From Mesorhizobium sp. M2D.F.Ca.ET.226.01.1.1 (GTDB taxonomy: Bacteria; Pseudomonadota; Alphaproteobacteria; Rhizobiales; Rhizobiaceae), in the NCBI RefSeq assembly GCF_004022705.2, contig NZ_RZOY02000004.1:124001-188000 (forward strand): a stretch of 64,000 nucleotides of DNA, read 5' to 3'. The position numbers and the translations under genes were made by a program. Below are positions 28,912 to 39,126 of the stretch, in pieces. Every line of letters starts with the position of its first letter. Position 1 is the stretch's first letter. The notes under the pieces were generated by a model. It was not told the DNA's origin and searched no databases. It saw only the letters and a program-made list of their open reading frames with translations.

Positions 28912-29208
28912 CTAGATTTCCTCGCCGAAACGCGAGGCGACCAGCTGTTCCAGCGCGTCCATCGCCGGCACGGCTTCCGGGCCACTGGCGATGACGCGGA
29001 TCGAATAGCCTGGGCTCGCCGCCAGCATCATCAGCCCCATGATCGATGTGCCGCCGACCTTCACGCCGTCCTTCTCGACATGGATGGTGGCGTCGAAGCC
29101 GCTGGCGACCTGGACGAACTTGGCCGAAGCGCGCGCATGCAGGCCGCGCTGATTGATGATCGGGAATTCCCGCACCACCTCGTCCGTCTGCGGCGCCGAT
29201 GCGTTCAT
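28912..29208 (-). CDS. ptsH: HPr phosphocarrier protein
   Basis: A 98-residue HPr of the regulatory PTS typical of alphaproteobacteria. The PEP-dependent phosphorylation site is His24 in GLHARAS. The regulatory serine is Ser55 in GGTSIMGLMML, a probable target of HprK encoded upstream. It overlaps the EIIA stop by 4 bp. No sugar permease is nearby, which suits a regulatory rather than transport role. Confidence 0.95.
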   Translation of the reverse strand: MNASAPQTDEVVREFPIINQRGLHARASAKFVQVASGFDATIHVEKDGVKVGGTSIMGLMMLAASPGYSIRVIASGPEAVPAMDALEQLVASRFGEEI

Positions 29209-29606
29209 TTGCTGCTTAGGAGCTGGCTGGCGACGTTGATGTATTTACGGCCCGCCGCCTGCGCTTCGTCGAGCGCGGCGGCCATGTTGTCGCCCTTGCG
29301 GATCGAGGAGAGCTTGATCAGCATCGGCAGGTTCATGCCGGCGATGACTTCGGTGCGGCCGGATTCCATCACCGAGATAGCGAGGTTGGAGGGCGTGCCG
29401 CCGAACATGTCGGTAAGCACGATGACGCCGGCTCCGGTGTCGACGCGCGCAACCGCGTCGACAATGTCGGCCCGGCGCTGCTCCATGTCGTCGTCGGCGC
29501 CGATCGCCACGGTTTCGAAATTGTCTTGCGGCCCGACGACATGCTCTACGGCATGCCGGAACTCGGTGGCGAGTTGACCGTGCGTCACGAGCACGAGTCC
29601 GATCAT
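29205..29606 (-). CDS. PTS EIIA component, mannose (ManX) type
   Basis: A 133-residue EIIA of the mannose family. The phosphorylated His9 lies in IGLVLVTHGQLATEF, and TDMFGGTPSNLA is a family signature. It probably ends a phosphorelay EINtr-HPr-EIIA without transport function. Translationally coupled to ptsH downstream; 164 bp separate it from hprK. Confidence 0.94.
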   Translation of the reverse strand: MIGLVLVTHGQLATEFRHAVEHVVGPQDNFETVAIGADDDMEQRRADIVDAVARVDTGAGVIVLTDMFGGTPSNLAISVMESGRTEVIAGMNLPMLIKLSSIRKGDNMAAALDEAQAAGRKYINVASQLLSSK

Positions 29607-29770
29607 TCTCTGGTGGCTCCCGTCATCGCCGCTTCACAGGCGTATCTTATGTTCGCCAGCCATTCCAGGCGGCGGGAGCGCTATCTTGTCGACGCGCGGC
29701 CGGTTGACAAGCCCAAAATTGCGGCGGCCCGGGCCATTTTGACGCATCGCAACAAAAAACCCGGGATGGA

Positions 29771-30232
29771 TCATGAAAAAGGCTGGATCGACAGCCGCGC
29801 CATCACCGCCGGCACGGCGGAGGCTGCGTTGCGATCGGCAAGATCGATGCGTGGCACAGGACGGCCCGCGATCGGCTCGCTGATATCTTCCTGGAAACGG
29901 GCCATTTCTTCCTTCGGCACGAGCCGGATATGCAGGTCGATGACACCGGCCGGCTCGAACGGCAGCGGGCATGGCATGAAGCCTGGCACTTCGGCGAGTC
30001 CGGCGATGGTGGCCGGCGCGCGGCAGATCAACCGCCCGCCATGCGGCGCGGCAAGCAGCCTGTCGTCGCTGATCAGACATGAAAACAGTCCGCGTGCCCG
30101 GCAATGGTCAATGAGCGTCAGCGCCAGTGTCGTCTTGCCGGCGCCCGACGGCCCCGTGATCAGGACGCCGCGATCGCCGATAAGGATCGCCGTTCCATGG
30201 ATGTTTTCAGGCCTTACGGCAGGGTCGGACAT
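29771..30232 (-). CDS. hprK: HPr kinase/phosphorylase, short alphaproteobacterial form
   Basis: A 153-residue HprK limited to the catalytic domain; Firmicutes HprK is about 310 residues with an extra N-terminal domain. Walker A is GPSGAGKTTLAL and a downstream acidic motif includes ISDDRLL. It should phosphorylate HPr Ser55. It begins 10 bp after the chvG stop, so it is probably in the chvI-chvG transcript. Confidence 0.92.
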   Translation of the reverse strand: MSDPAVRPENIHGTAILIGDRGVLITGPSGAGKTTLALTLIDHCRARGLFSCLISDDRLLAAPHGGRLICRAPATIAGLAEVPGFMPCPLPFEPAGVIDLHIRLVPKEEMARFQEDISEPIAGRPVPRIDLADRNAASAVPAVMARLSIQPFS

Positions 30233-30242
30233 GCCGGTCAGA

Positions 30243-32027
30243 TCAGCCTTCCGCCGGCAGCGTCACCACGAAGCGCGCGCCCTTGATCTCGCCGGGCTTG
30301 GTGCCTGGGATGTTTTCCGCCGTCAGTGTGCCGCCATGCGCCTCGACGATCTGGCGGCTGATCGACAGCCCGAGGCCGGAATTCTGGCCGAACGCCTCGC
30401 CGGCCGGCCGATCGGTGTAGAAGCGCTCGAAGATGCGGTCGATGTTCTCGGCCCGGATACCCGGGCCGTTGTCGTCGACGGTGACGATGTTGAACTTGCC
30501 CGCGCGCGCCAATGAGATCGCTATGTGGCCGTGCTCGTCGGGCACGAAGGAGCGCGCGTTCTCGATCAGGTTGGTGATGACCTGGCCGATCCTCAGATCG
30601 TGGCCGACAACGAAATAGCCCTTGGCGCCGGCCGGCAGCTTGGCGACCTTGAGCTCGATCTCGACCGCCTTCTTGTTACGCGTGGTCTCGCGCGAGACCG
30701 CGACCAGATCGGTGATGAACTTCTTCAGGTCCACGGTTCCGGCATCCTCACGCGCGAGCTCCGCGTCGAGACGGGAGGCGTCGGAGATGTCGGTGATCAG
30801 CCGGTCGAGCCGCTTTACGTCGTGCTGGATGATCTCCATCAGACGCGCGCGAGACGTGTCGTTCTTCGCCAAAGGCAGCGTCTCGACAGCGCTGCGCAGC
30901 GATGTCAGCGGGTTCTTCAACTCATGCGACACGTCGGCGGCGAAACTTTCGATCGCCTCGATCCTGGCGTAGAGCGCATTCGTCATGTCGCGCACGGCAA
31001 TCGATAGGTTGCCGATCTCGTCCTGCCGGTCGGAGAAATCGGGGATCTCCTCGCGGCTCTTGACGCCGCGGCGCACCCTGACGGCGGCCGCGGACAGCCG
31101 CCTGAGCGGATTGGCGATGGTGGACGCGAGCAGCATCGACAGGATCGCGGTGACCAGCGCCGCGACGCCGAACACGCGCAGGATCGCCTTGCGCTCGGCC
31201 GCGACAATCTTGTCGATGTCGCCGCCTTCCGTGGACAGCATCAGCACACCCAGCACGGCGCGAAAACGCTGGATCGGCACCGCGACGGAGACGATCTGCT
31301 CACCCTGCTCGCTCACCCGCACGATGGTCGAAGGGCTGCCGGTCAGCGCCTTGACCACTTCCGGGAAAGCAGCGCCATTGCCGCCGGGCTGCTCGTGATA
31401 GACCGGAAGGTCCTTGTTGCGGAAGAAATCGAAGACGAACTTCTCGACCCGCTCCACAATGCCGGGCTGTTCGTCGTCGACTGGCGGCAGGTCGTAGCGC
31501 AGGATCTGGCCACGCGAATAGAGATGGCGCGAATCGAGCAACAAGTTGGCATCGCGGTCATAGATGCGGGCGCGCGTGCGCGTCGGCGAGATCAGCCGTC
31601 TCAGCACCGGCGCGACGCGCTCGGGATTGATCGGGAAGTCGAGATTGTCGAGCTGGTCCGACCCAGGCCCCAGGCTTTCGCCGGCCTGCAGCTCCAAGAG
31701 CTTTTCCGGATCGATGCTGATCGAATCGGTCTCGACGGTCGCCGAAGCCGCGATCGCGCCGGCGATGATCTCGCCTTGCGTCATCAGGCTTTCGACTCGC
31801 GCGTCGATCAGCCCGTCGCGGAAGGTGTTGAGGTAGAGGATGCCGGTGACCAGCACGGCGAGGCCGGCCAGATTGAGGAACAGGATGCGCCGCGTCAGGC
31901 TGGAGAAGATATGATGGCCGAGAAACCGGCGCATCGGCACCGTGAATTTCGAGACGAAGGCGGGCACGATCCGCGACGGGCGCCTTGCCGCGCCCGCCCT
32001 TCTGCCTCGCTCTACTTGCACTGCCAT
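30243..32027 (-). CDS. chvG: ChvG/ExoS/BvrS sensor histidine kinase
   Basis: A 594-residue inner-membrane sensor of the acid/envelope-responsive ChvG-ChvI system needed for symbiosis or virulence in Rhizobiales. Membrane segments are near residues 45-65 and 285-305, enclosing a periplasmic domain. A HAMP region (NPLRRLSAAAVRVRRG) follows, then the H-box AADVSHELKNPLTS with an intact His, and ATPase motifs (NLIENARSF, DDNGPGI, GLGLSISRQIV). It is 61 bp downstream of chvI. Confidence 0.96.
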   Translation of the reverse strand: MAVQVERGRRAGAARRPSRIVPAFVSKFTVPMRRFLGHHIFSSLTRRILFLNLAGLAVLVTGILYLNTFRDGLIDARVESLMTQGEIIAGAIAASATVETDSISIDPEKLLELQAGESLGPGSDQLDNLDFPINPERVAPVLRRLISPTRTRARIYDRDANLLLDSRHLYSRGQILRYDLPPVDDEQPGIVERVEKFVFDFFRNKDLPVYHEQPGGNGAAFPEVVKALTGSPSTIVRVSEQGEQIVSVAVPIQRFRAVLGVLMLSTEGGDIDKIVAAERKAILRVFGVAALVTAILSMLLASTIANPLRRLSAAAVRVRRGVKSREEIPDFSDRQDEIGNLSIAVRDMTNALYARIEAIESFAADVSHELKNPLTSLRSAVETLPLAKNDTSRARLMEIIQHDVKRLDRLITDISDASRLDAELAREDAGTVDLKKFITDLVAVSRETTRNKKAVEIELKVAKLPAGAKGYFVVGHDLRIGQVITNLIENARSFVPDEHGHIAISLARAGKFNIVTVDDNGPGIRAENIDRIFERFYTDRPAGEAFGQNSGLGLSISRQIVEAHGGTLTAENIPGTKPGEIKGARFVVTLPAEG

Positions 32028-32088
32028 CGACTAGCAGCTCCCGGTCCGTTCCTGTGCATGTCTACCCGTTTGGGCGACATGCATTACC

Positions 32089-32790
32089 TTAAGCTTCGCG
32101 GAACCGGTACCCGACTCCGTAAAGGGTTTCGATCATCTCGAAGTCGTCGTCGACGGCCTTGAACTTCTTGCGCAGCCGCTTGATGTGGCTGTCGATGGTG
32201 CGGTCATCGACATAGACCTGCTCATCATAGGCCGAATCCATCAGCGCATCACGGCTTTTTACCACACCGGGGCGCTGCGCCAGCGAATGCAGGATGAGGA
32301 ACTCGGTTACCGTCAGCGTCACCGGTTCGCCCTTCCAGGTGCAGGTGTGCCGCTCCTGGTCCATCACCAACTGGCCGCGTTCGAGCGAGCGGGCCTGCTG
32401 GGCGGGTGCCTTGGCCGCCGCTTCGCGGGCGCTGGTCCGGCGCAGCACCGCGCGCACGCGCTCGACCAGGAGGCGCTGCGAGAACGGTTTGCGGATGAAA
32501 TCGTCGGCGCCCATCTTGAGGCCGAACAATTCGTCGATCTCGTCGTCCTTCGACGTCAGGAAGATGACCGGCAGATCCGACTTCTGCCGCATGCGGCGCA
32601 ACAGCTCCATGCCGTCCATGCGGGGCATCTTGATGTCGAGGATGGCAAGATTCGGCGGCCGCGCCGCCAGGCCTTCCAGCGCCGACGCACCGTCCGTGTA
32701 GGTTTCGACCCGATAGCCCTCGGACTCGAGCGCGATCGACACCGAAGTCAGAATGTTGCGGTCGTCGTCGACAAGCGCGATTGTTGCCAT
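32089..32790 (-). CDS. chvI: ChvI response regulator
   Basis: A 233-residue OmpR/PhoB-type regulator. The receiver starts [14 protein letters not shown] and Asp52 ([10 protein letters not shown]) is the phosphorylation site; Lys in RKPFSQ is conserved. The C-terminal winged helix includes [16 protein letters not shown] and [16 protein letters not shown]. The start at 32790 follows other rhizobial ChvI proteins; starts at 32808 or 32862 would add residues of no family similarity. Divergent from pckA. Confidence 0.95.
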   Translation of the reverse strand: MATIALVDDDRNILTSVSIALESEGYRVETYTDGASALEGLAARPPNLAILDIKMPRMDGMELLRRMRQKSDLPVIFLTSKDDEIDELFGLKMGADDFIRKPFSQRLLVERVRAVLRRTSAREAAAKAPAQQARSLERGQLVMDQERHTCTWKGEPVTLTVTEFLILHSLAQRPGVVKSRDALMDSAYDEQVYVDDRTIDSHIKRLRKKFKAVDDDFEMIETLYGVGYRFREA

Positions 32791-33130
32791 TTCAAGCGGC
32801 TCCCTCATGAGCTGTCCCTTCTGTCGTCGAGAAGGGGCTTTTGCAGGACAAATTGGGTACAAAATGTGGCACGGGCCCGGTCCGAAGTCACGGGCGGCCT
32901 GCCGCTACACACGATCGTACCCTGTATTGGGATTGGGCGAAGCAAGTCTGCCAATCCTTTGGGCAACCTCTGCGTTTTTTGCACATATAAACGATTTAAA
33001 CAACTTTCAAATTTTTTAAATCGATTAATGATTTGATATCATTTAGCTTTTCTGGTTCTGAACCTGGCGGCCCCAGCGCGGGCTGCGGGAAATCACCGTC
33101 AGATGCGGCCAAATCCAGAGAGGAAATTTG
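32791..33130. promoter_or_regulatory. Divergent chvI / pckA regulatory region
   Basis: A 340-bp gap with no gene. The pckA-proximal third is strikingly AT-rich. It holds an inverted repeat CGATTTAAA (32992-33000) / TTTAAATCG (33015-33023), an 8-bp CG-centred palindrome AATCGATT overlapping the second arm, and TGATATCA (33034-33041). GAGAGGAA before the pckA ATG is the ribosome site. Rhizobial pckA is known to be under LacI-family (PckR) and ChvI control, so binding sites are expected here. Confidence 0.6.
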
Positions 33131-34741
<1,611 letters not shown>

Positions 34742-34768
34742 CCGCTGCCTCGATGGCCTTGCCTTCCG

Positions 34769-34798
34769 GGCCCGGCTCATGCCGGGCCTTTTCTTTTT
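34769..34798 (+). terminator. Intrinsic terminator after pckA
   Basis: The perfect 8-bp stem GGCCCGGC/GCCGGGCC (34769-34776, 34781-34788) has a TCAT loop and is followed by TTTTCTTTTT. Confidence 0.92.
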
Positions 34799-34812
34799 GC
34801 GACCATCGCGGC

Positions 34813-35262
34813 ATGAGTGCATGCATGGCGAGCGACGACGACATCATCATCAGTGGCGAAGCAATTATCCACCCGGGCGACTTGCACGAGGATTTCATCC
34901 GCTCGTCCGGTCCCGGCGGCCAGAACGTCAACAAGGTGGCGACCGCCGTGCAACTGCGCTTCGACGCGGCAAACGCTTCGGGCCTGAGCGAGCGGGTGCG
35001 CATGCGCGCCCTCAAGCTTGCCGGCCAGCGGGCCACCAAGGACGGCGTCATCGTCATCGAGGCCGGCCGCTTCCGCACCCAGGAGCAGAACCGCACCGAC
35101 GCGCGGGCGCGTCTGACGGCGTTGATCGCCAAGGCGGCCGAGCCGCCACCGCCGCCGCGCAAGAAGACGAAGCCCTCCAAGGGCGCCGTGGAGCGCCGCC
35201 TCAAGAGCAAGGCAGGCCGGTCGACGGTGAAAAAGCTGCGCGGCCGCGTCGAAAACGAGTGA
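34813..35262 (+). CDS. arfB: Peptidyl-tRNA hydrolase ArfB (ribosome rescue)
   Basis: A 149-residue release-factor-like hydrolase that frees nascent chains from stalled ribosomes. The catalytic GGQ lies in SSGPGGQNVNK and the C-terminal tail is long and basic (RKKTKPSKGAVERRLKSK), which enters the mRNA channel in the family. ATG at 34813 or 34825 are both possible; neither has a clear ribosome site. It begins 15 bp after the pckA terminator. Confidence 0.93.
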   Translation: MSACMASDDDIIISGEAIIHPGDLHEDFIRSSGPGGQNVNKVATAVQLRFDAANASGLSERVRMRALKLAGQRATKDGVIVIEAGRFRTQEQNRTDARARLTALIAKAAEPPPPPRKKTKPSKGAVERRLKSKAGRSTVKKLRGRVENE

Positions 35263-35282
35263 GAGCCGTACCCCGAGGAGAG

Positions 35283-35312
35283 ACGGCGGCTTTCGGGTCG
35301 CCGTTTTCTTTT
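35283..35312 (+). terminator. Intrinsic terminator after arfB
   Basis: The stem ACGGCG (35283-35288) / CGCCGT (35299-35304) is followed by TTTCTTTT, 20 bp past the arfB stop. Confidence 0.75.
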
Positions 35313-35350
35313 GCCGGTGGCATGCTTGGCCCAGTCAACAGGATGGACTC

Positions 35351-35968
35351 ATGCTCGTTTTGCCGAAAGGCGTCCGCCATATGCCGGGTTACCTGGCGCG
35401 CCCCGCTCAGGAGGCGTTGGTCGAGGAGATCAGGCGCGTCGTGCAGGCAGCACCCCTTTACGTTCCGGCCATGCCGCGCACCGGCAAGGAGATGAGCGTG
35501 CGCATGACCAATTGCGGCGCGCTTGGCTGGGTGACCGACAGGGAGCGCGGCTATCGCTACCAGCCGACGCACCCCGTCACGGGCGAGCCCTGGCCGCCGA
35601 TCCCGGAAGCGTTGCTGCAATTGTGGCGCGAGGTCTCGGCCTACCCGCATCCGCCCGAGGCCTGCCTGGTCAACTTCTATTCGGCGGACGCCAAAATGGG
35701 CCTGCATCAGGACCGCGACGAGAAGGATTTCGCCGCCCCCGTGGTGTCGGTCTCGCTCGGCGACGACTGCCTGTTCCGCGTTGGCCAGAACATGCGCGAA
35801 GGCGGCACGAAATCGTTCAGGCTGAAGAGCGGCGACGTCGTCGTGCTGGGCGGCGATGGTCGCCTCTGCTTCCATGGCGTCGACCGTATCTACCCCTCGA
35901 CGTCGGCGCTCCTGAAGAATGGCGGCCGCATCAATCTGACGCTTCGGCGGGTGACGGTGCCCGGCTGA
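35351..35968 (+). CDS. alkB: AlkB family 2-oxoglutarate/Fe(II) dioxygenase
   Basis: Oxidatively removes alkyl groups from DNA/RNA bases. The 205-residue protein has the iron triad His119-x-Asp121 (LHQDRDE) and His175 (CFHGVDRI), plus Arg193 and Arg199 (GGRINLTLRRV) for 2-oxoglutarate. The central NFY and substrate-lid region are like E. coli AlkB. Its last 38 bp overlap the 3' end of the convergent membrane protein gene. Confidence 0.93.
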   Translation: MLVLPKGVRHMPGYLARPAQEALVEEIRRVVQAAPLYVPAMPRTGKEMSVRMTNCGALGWVTDRERGYRYQPTHPVTGEPWPPIPEALLQLWREVSAYPHPPEACLVNFYSADAKMGLHQDRDEKDFAAPVVSVSLGDDCLFRVGQNMREGGTKSFRLKSGDVVVLGGDGRLCFHGVDRIYPSTSALLKNGGRINLTLRRVTVPG

Positions 35969-37502
35969 CGCGCGCATCGCGGAGAAGCACCCGCACGGTC
36001 TCGTCCTCGGCGACCGGGCGGTAATCCTGAAGGAAGCGAACATAATCCTGGCGCCGGGATAAAGCCTCGGTCAGGGTTGAACCAGCTTTTTGAACGATGA
36101 TGACGGCCGGGCGTTTCATCTCCAGCTCTGCGAGCTTGCCGTCTATGTAACGGTCGGCAACCTGCCGGTAGCGGCCTGTGGCCTCTTGATCTCCGCTTCG
36201 TTCTGCGATCGCCGAAAGATAAAGGGCGAATTCGCCAAGCCAGTCGCTGCAATAGGCGGAGATCCATATCCCGCCGAGCATGCGCGTCAACGGGTGACCG
36301 GCCGCGATATCGGAGCCGACAAGGGCGACAGTCGGCTGCTGCACCGCAACCCTGACCGCGGCCACAAGATTGGCCGTCGGTTTCTGTGTTTTCATAAATG
36401 GAAAGGCGGTGGCTGCGACGAGAGCGGCCAGCAGCACCTTGCGGCCGGGGTCCATTGCCTTGCCTGGCAACGATCCCGCTTTCGGATCGATCTGTGCACC
36501 CCTCGCCAGCAGCGCCGCCAACACCAGGCTGAACGCCGGAAATGCATGATAGGGCCAGCCTTTGGCCTGGTAGATCAACGGCGCCGTCGCCGCCAGCGAA
36601 GCGAGCGTGAGCACGGCGACCAACGGCGACAGCGGCAGCCTTGGTCGAACAAAACGCAGCATCAGCAGCGAGATCAAGTATATTGGGCCGTAGCTCATCA
36701 GCACTGCGGGACGGTTCCCCAGCCGCATATAGGTGTCGGCCAGCACCGGATAGACGATGCTGATGAATTGCGGATAGAAATACAGCACCGTCAGAAGGTA
36801 GGCGATGCAGGCTACACCGATCACCCAATATTCAGGGGCGAACAGCGGCCAGATCGAGCGACGACGCCACGCCACATAGAGGGCGGGAACGAGAACGACC
36901 AGGGCGTAGTAGGGCTTCACCATCACCAGGACGCTGCCGCCAAGTCCAGCAAGCATCGCCACCGGCAGGCTCGGCGTGCGGCCCTCGATCGGTGCCGCGC
37001 GCCAGGCCATCAGCACCAGCAAGGGCAGCAACAGCGCGACCCCCAGATGCTCCCGCTCGCTGAAGGCATTGCCCGGGAAAATCACAAGCAGGGCCAGGAA
37101 CAGCGGCAACATTGGAAACAGCGCGCGGTTCTCGGCAAGGCCGGCCTGTCTGGCGATCAGCGCGGCAAAGCCCAATCCTGCCAGGCAGATCGCATAGCTG
37201 TAGACATGAACCGCCACTTCCGGCGACATGCCGATCCTGTACGCGAGCGCCACGGCCGGCATGAACATCCAAGGCGTGAAAGGTGGATTGACTTCGAAAA
37301 CGTCGACATAAAGCCGTGATCCGGCAAGCATCTGCTCGCACATGGTGATCGCCCAACTCGTGTCGGGTATGATGCCCCATCGCATCTGCCAGGGAATGGC
37401 GGCTGCCAGCACCAGCAGGCAAAGGATCACGGTCCATGCCTGCGTGTTGCGCACCTCGCCGACCGGCGCATCTGCTGTCGGTCTGTCGAGGACGACGGTC
37501 AT
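35931..37502 (-). CDS. Multi-pass membrane protein, candidate Gtr-type glycosyltransferase
   Basis: A 523-residue protein with about ten hydrophobic segments and a soluble C-terminal tail from about residue 400. An acidic/aromatic loop after the first segment (DTSWAITMCEQM, DVFEVNPPFTPW) resembles the first periplasmic loop of GT-C enzymes, where acidic residues are catalytic. It is the third gene after gtrB and gtrA, where seroconversion modules encode the specific glucosyltransferase. The start at 37502 overlaps the gtrA stop by 4 bp. Product and donor are inferred from context only. Confidence 0.75.
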   Translation of the reverse strand: MTVVLDRPTADAPVGEVRNTQAWTVILCLLVLAAAIPWQMRWGIIPDTSWAITMCEQMLAGSRLYVDVFEVNPPFTPWMFMPAVALAYRIGMSPEVAVHVYSYAICLAGLGFAALIARQAGLAENRALFPMLPLFLALLVIFPGNAFSEREHLGVALLLPLLVLMAWRAAPIEGRTPSLPVAMLAGLGGSVLVMVKPYYALVVLVPALYVAWRRRSIWPLFAPEYWVIGVACIAYLLTVLYFYPQFISIVYPVLADTYMRLGNRPAVLMSYGPIYLISLLMLRFVRPRLPLSPLVAVLTLASLAATAPLIYQAKGWPYHAFPAFSLVLAALLARGAQIDPKAGSLPGKAMDPGRKVLLAALVAATAFPFMKTQKPTANLVAAVRVAVQQPTVALVGSDIAAGHPLTRMLGGIWISAYCSDWLGEFALYLSAIAERSGDQEATGRYRQVADRYIDGKLAELEMKRPAVIIVQKAGSTLTEALSRRQDYVRFLQDYRPVAEDETVRVLLRDARVSRAPSPAEASD

Positions 37503-37969
37503 CGGCTCCGTCCTTCGGGACAGAGGGGACTGTTGGCGCTCGAGGGGCCGCCCCCGACGAAGACAAATTTGCGCAAGACCACGAAGTTCAGAAGCGGCAC
37601 CAGAATGGAAGCCAGCGCCACCGGCACCGAGGACGGGAGTCCGGCGAGATCGGCGAGAATCGTGGCCAGCCCGACGGAGAGAAGGAATCCGGCGCCGGTT
37701 GCGCAGACGAAGCGGACGATTTCGAAGCCAACCGCTCCGTCGGACATGAACGTCACGAAGCGATGCCCGCAATAGGAAAAAACGGCCCCGGCGCCGTAGG
37801 CGACGACCGAGCCGACCGCCGCCGGCAGGCCGAAACTGTCCGAGAGGGCCAGCGTCCCCACGGCATAGATCAAGGTCGACAGGCCGCCGATCGCGGCAAA
37901 CCGCAGGATACGCGCTGGCTCTGAACGACCCATCGCCCAGGACCAGAATGGATGCCTGACCGGGGCCAT
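37499..37969 (-). CDS. gtrA: GtrA-family membrane protein
   Basis: A four-helix membrane protein of about 156 residues (from MAPVRHPFW) in the GtrA/DPMS family, proposed flippases for polyprenyl-phosphate-linked sugars. Typical features are RFAAIGGLSTLIYAVG, YGAGAVFSYCGHRFVTF and LNFVVLRKFVF. The start is uncertain: in-frame alternatives are at 38053 (ATG) and 38098 (TTG), both overlapping gtrB. It is coupled to the downstream membrane protein gene. Confidence 0.85.
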   Translation of the reverse strand: MAPVRHPFWSWAMGRSEPARILRFAAIGGLSTLIYAVGTLALSDSFGLPAAVGSVVAYGAGAVFSYCGHRFVTFMSDGAVGFEIVRFVCATGAGFLLSVGLATILADLAGLPSSVPVALASILVPLLNFVVLRKFVFVGGGPSSANSPLCPEGRSR

Positions 37970-38018
37970 CCCCTCGGCAGCGGCAAACGCGCTTTCGGAT
38001 TTCAGAGCCTGCCGCAAG

Positions 38019-39053
38019 TCAGCCGAGCCGCCGTTCGCGGGCCGCGGGCACATCCTTTGATGCTTCGGCGTTTCGCATCGCGGCAACGGCTTCCTCAAAG
38101 CCGGTCAGGCGGTCGACGACGTAAAGCGGGCGCCGCTTCACCTCGGCGTGGATGCCGCCGACATAGAGGCCGATAATGCCGGTCATGAAGAGATTGATGC
38201 CGGACAGGAAGGAGATGATCACCACGGTCGACGTCCAGCCATGGACGACGCTGCTGACGAAAAGCCAGGAAAACAGGGCATAGACGCCGAGCAGGGCGGC
38301 AAAGCCGGAGATGGCCAGCCCCGCCCACAGCGCCAGCCGCAGCGGCTTGTCGGAAAAGCTGACGATGCCGTGCACTGCCAGCCGCACCATCTTCCAGAAC
38401 GGGTATTTGGTTTCGCCCGCCGCCCGTTCGGGCCGTTCGAACGACACAGCCGTCTGCTTGAAACCCATCCAGCCGAACATACCGCGCACGAAGCGGTCGC
38501 GCTCGGGCATCTGCTTGAACGTGTCCAGCGCCTTGCGCCCGACCAGGCGGAAATCGCCGACGTCGCGCGGGATGTCGACCGAGGTCATATGTTCGAGCAC
38601 GCGGTAGAACAGCTTGGCGGTGATCCGTTTGAACAGCGTTTCGCCCTCGCGCTTGGTGCGGCGGGCATAGACGATCTCGTAGCCCTCCTTCCATTTGGCG
38701 ACGAGGTCGAGCACCACTTCGGGCGGATCCTGCAAGTCGGCATCCATGACGATCACGGCGTCGCCGGCAGCCGCGTCCATGCCGGCGGTGATCGCGATCT
38801 GGTGGCCGAAATTGCGCGACAGCTCGATCAGCCGGAAGCGCGGATCCGAAGCGGCCATGCCGCGCAGGAAGATGACGCTTGTATCGCGGCTGCCGTCGTC
38901 GACGAAGATCGCCTCGGCGCTGTCGTCGAGCTTGTCGAGCAAGGCCGTGATCCGCCGGACAAGCAGCGGCAGCACCGCCTCTTCATTGAAGATCGGGATG
39001 ACCAGTGAATAGACCGGGGCCTTGCGGCCAGCGGCATTGCCCGCATTGATCAC
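38019..39053 (-). CDS. gtrB: GtrB-type polyprenyl-phosphate glycosyltransferase (GT2)
   Basis: A 344-residue family 2 glycosyltransferase. The GT-A domain shows SLVIPIFNEE, FVDDGSRDT and the metal motif DADLQDPP. Two C-terminal membrane segments (about residues 228-262 and 270-300) anchor it. The family transfers a sugar from a nucleotide donor to polyprenyl phosphate on the cytoplasmic face. The start is GTG at 39053 with a strong GGGAGG site 8 nt upstream. First gene of the gtrB-gtrA-GT module. Confidence 0.9.
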   Translation of the reverse strand: MINAGNAAGRKAPVYSLVIPIFNEEAVLPLLVRRITALLDKLDDSAEAIFVDDGSRDTSVIFLRGMAASDPRFRLIELSRNFGHQIAITAGMDAAAGDAVIVMDADLQDPPEVVLDLVAKWKEGYEIVYARRTKREGETLFKRITAKLFYRVLEHMTSVDIPRDVGDFRLVGRKALDTFKQMPERDRFVRGMFGWMGFKQTAVSFERPERAAGETKYPFWKMVRLAVHGIVSFSDKPLRLALWAGLAISGFAALLGVYALFSWLFVSSVVHGWTSTVVIISFLSGINLFMTGIIGLYVGGIHAEVKRRPLYVVDRLTGFEEAVAAMRNAEASKDVPAARERRLG

Positions 39054-39126
39054 CGGTTGCCTCCCGACACCCGCTGGAGTTTGGCTGGCAACGCTAGTCG
39101 GGATTGCCTAAGGCGCCGTTAAGGAA

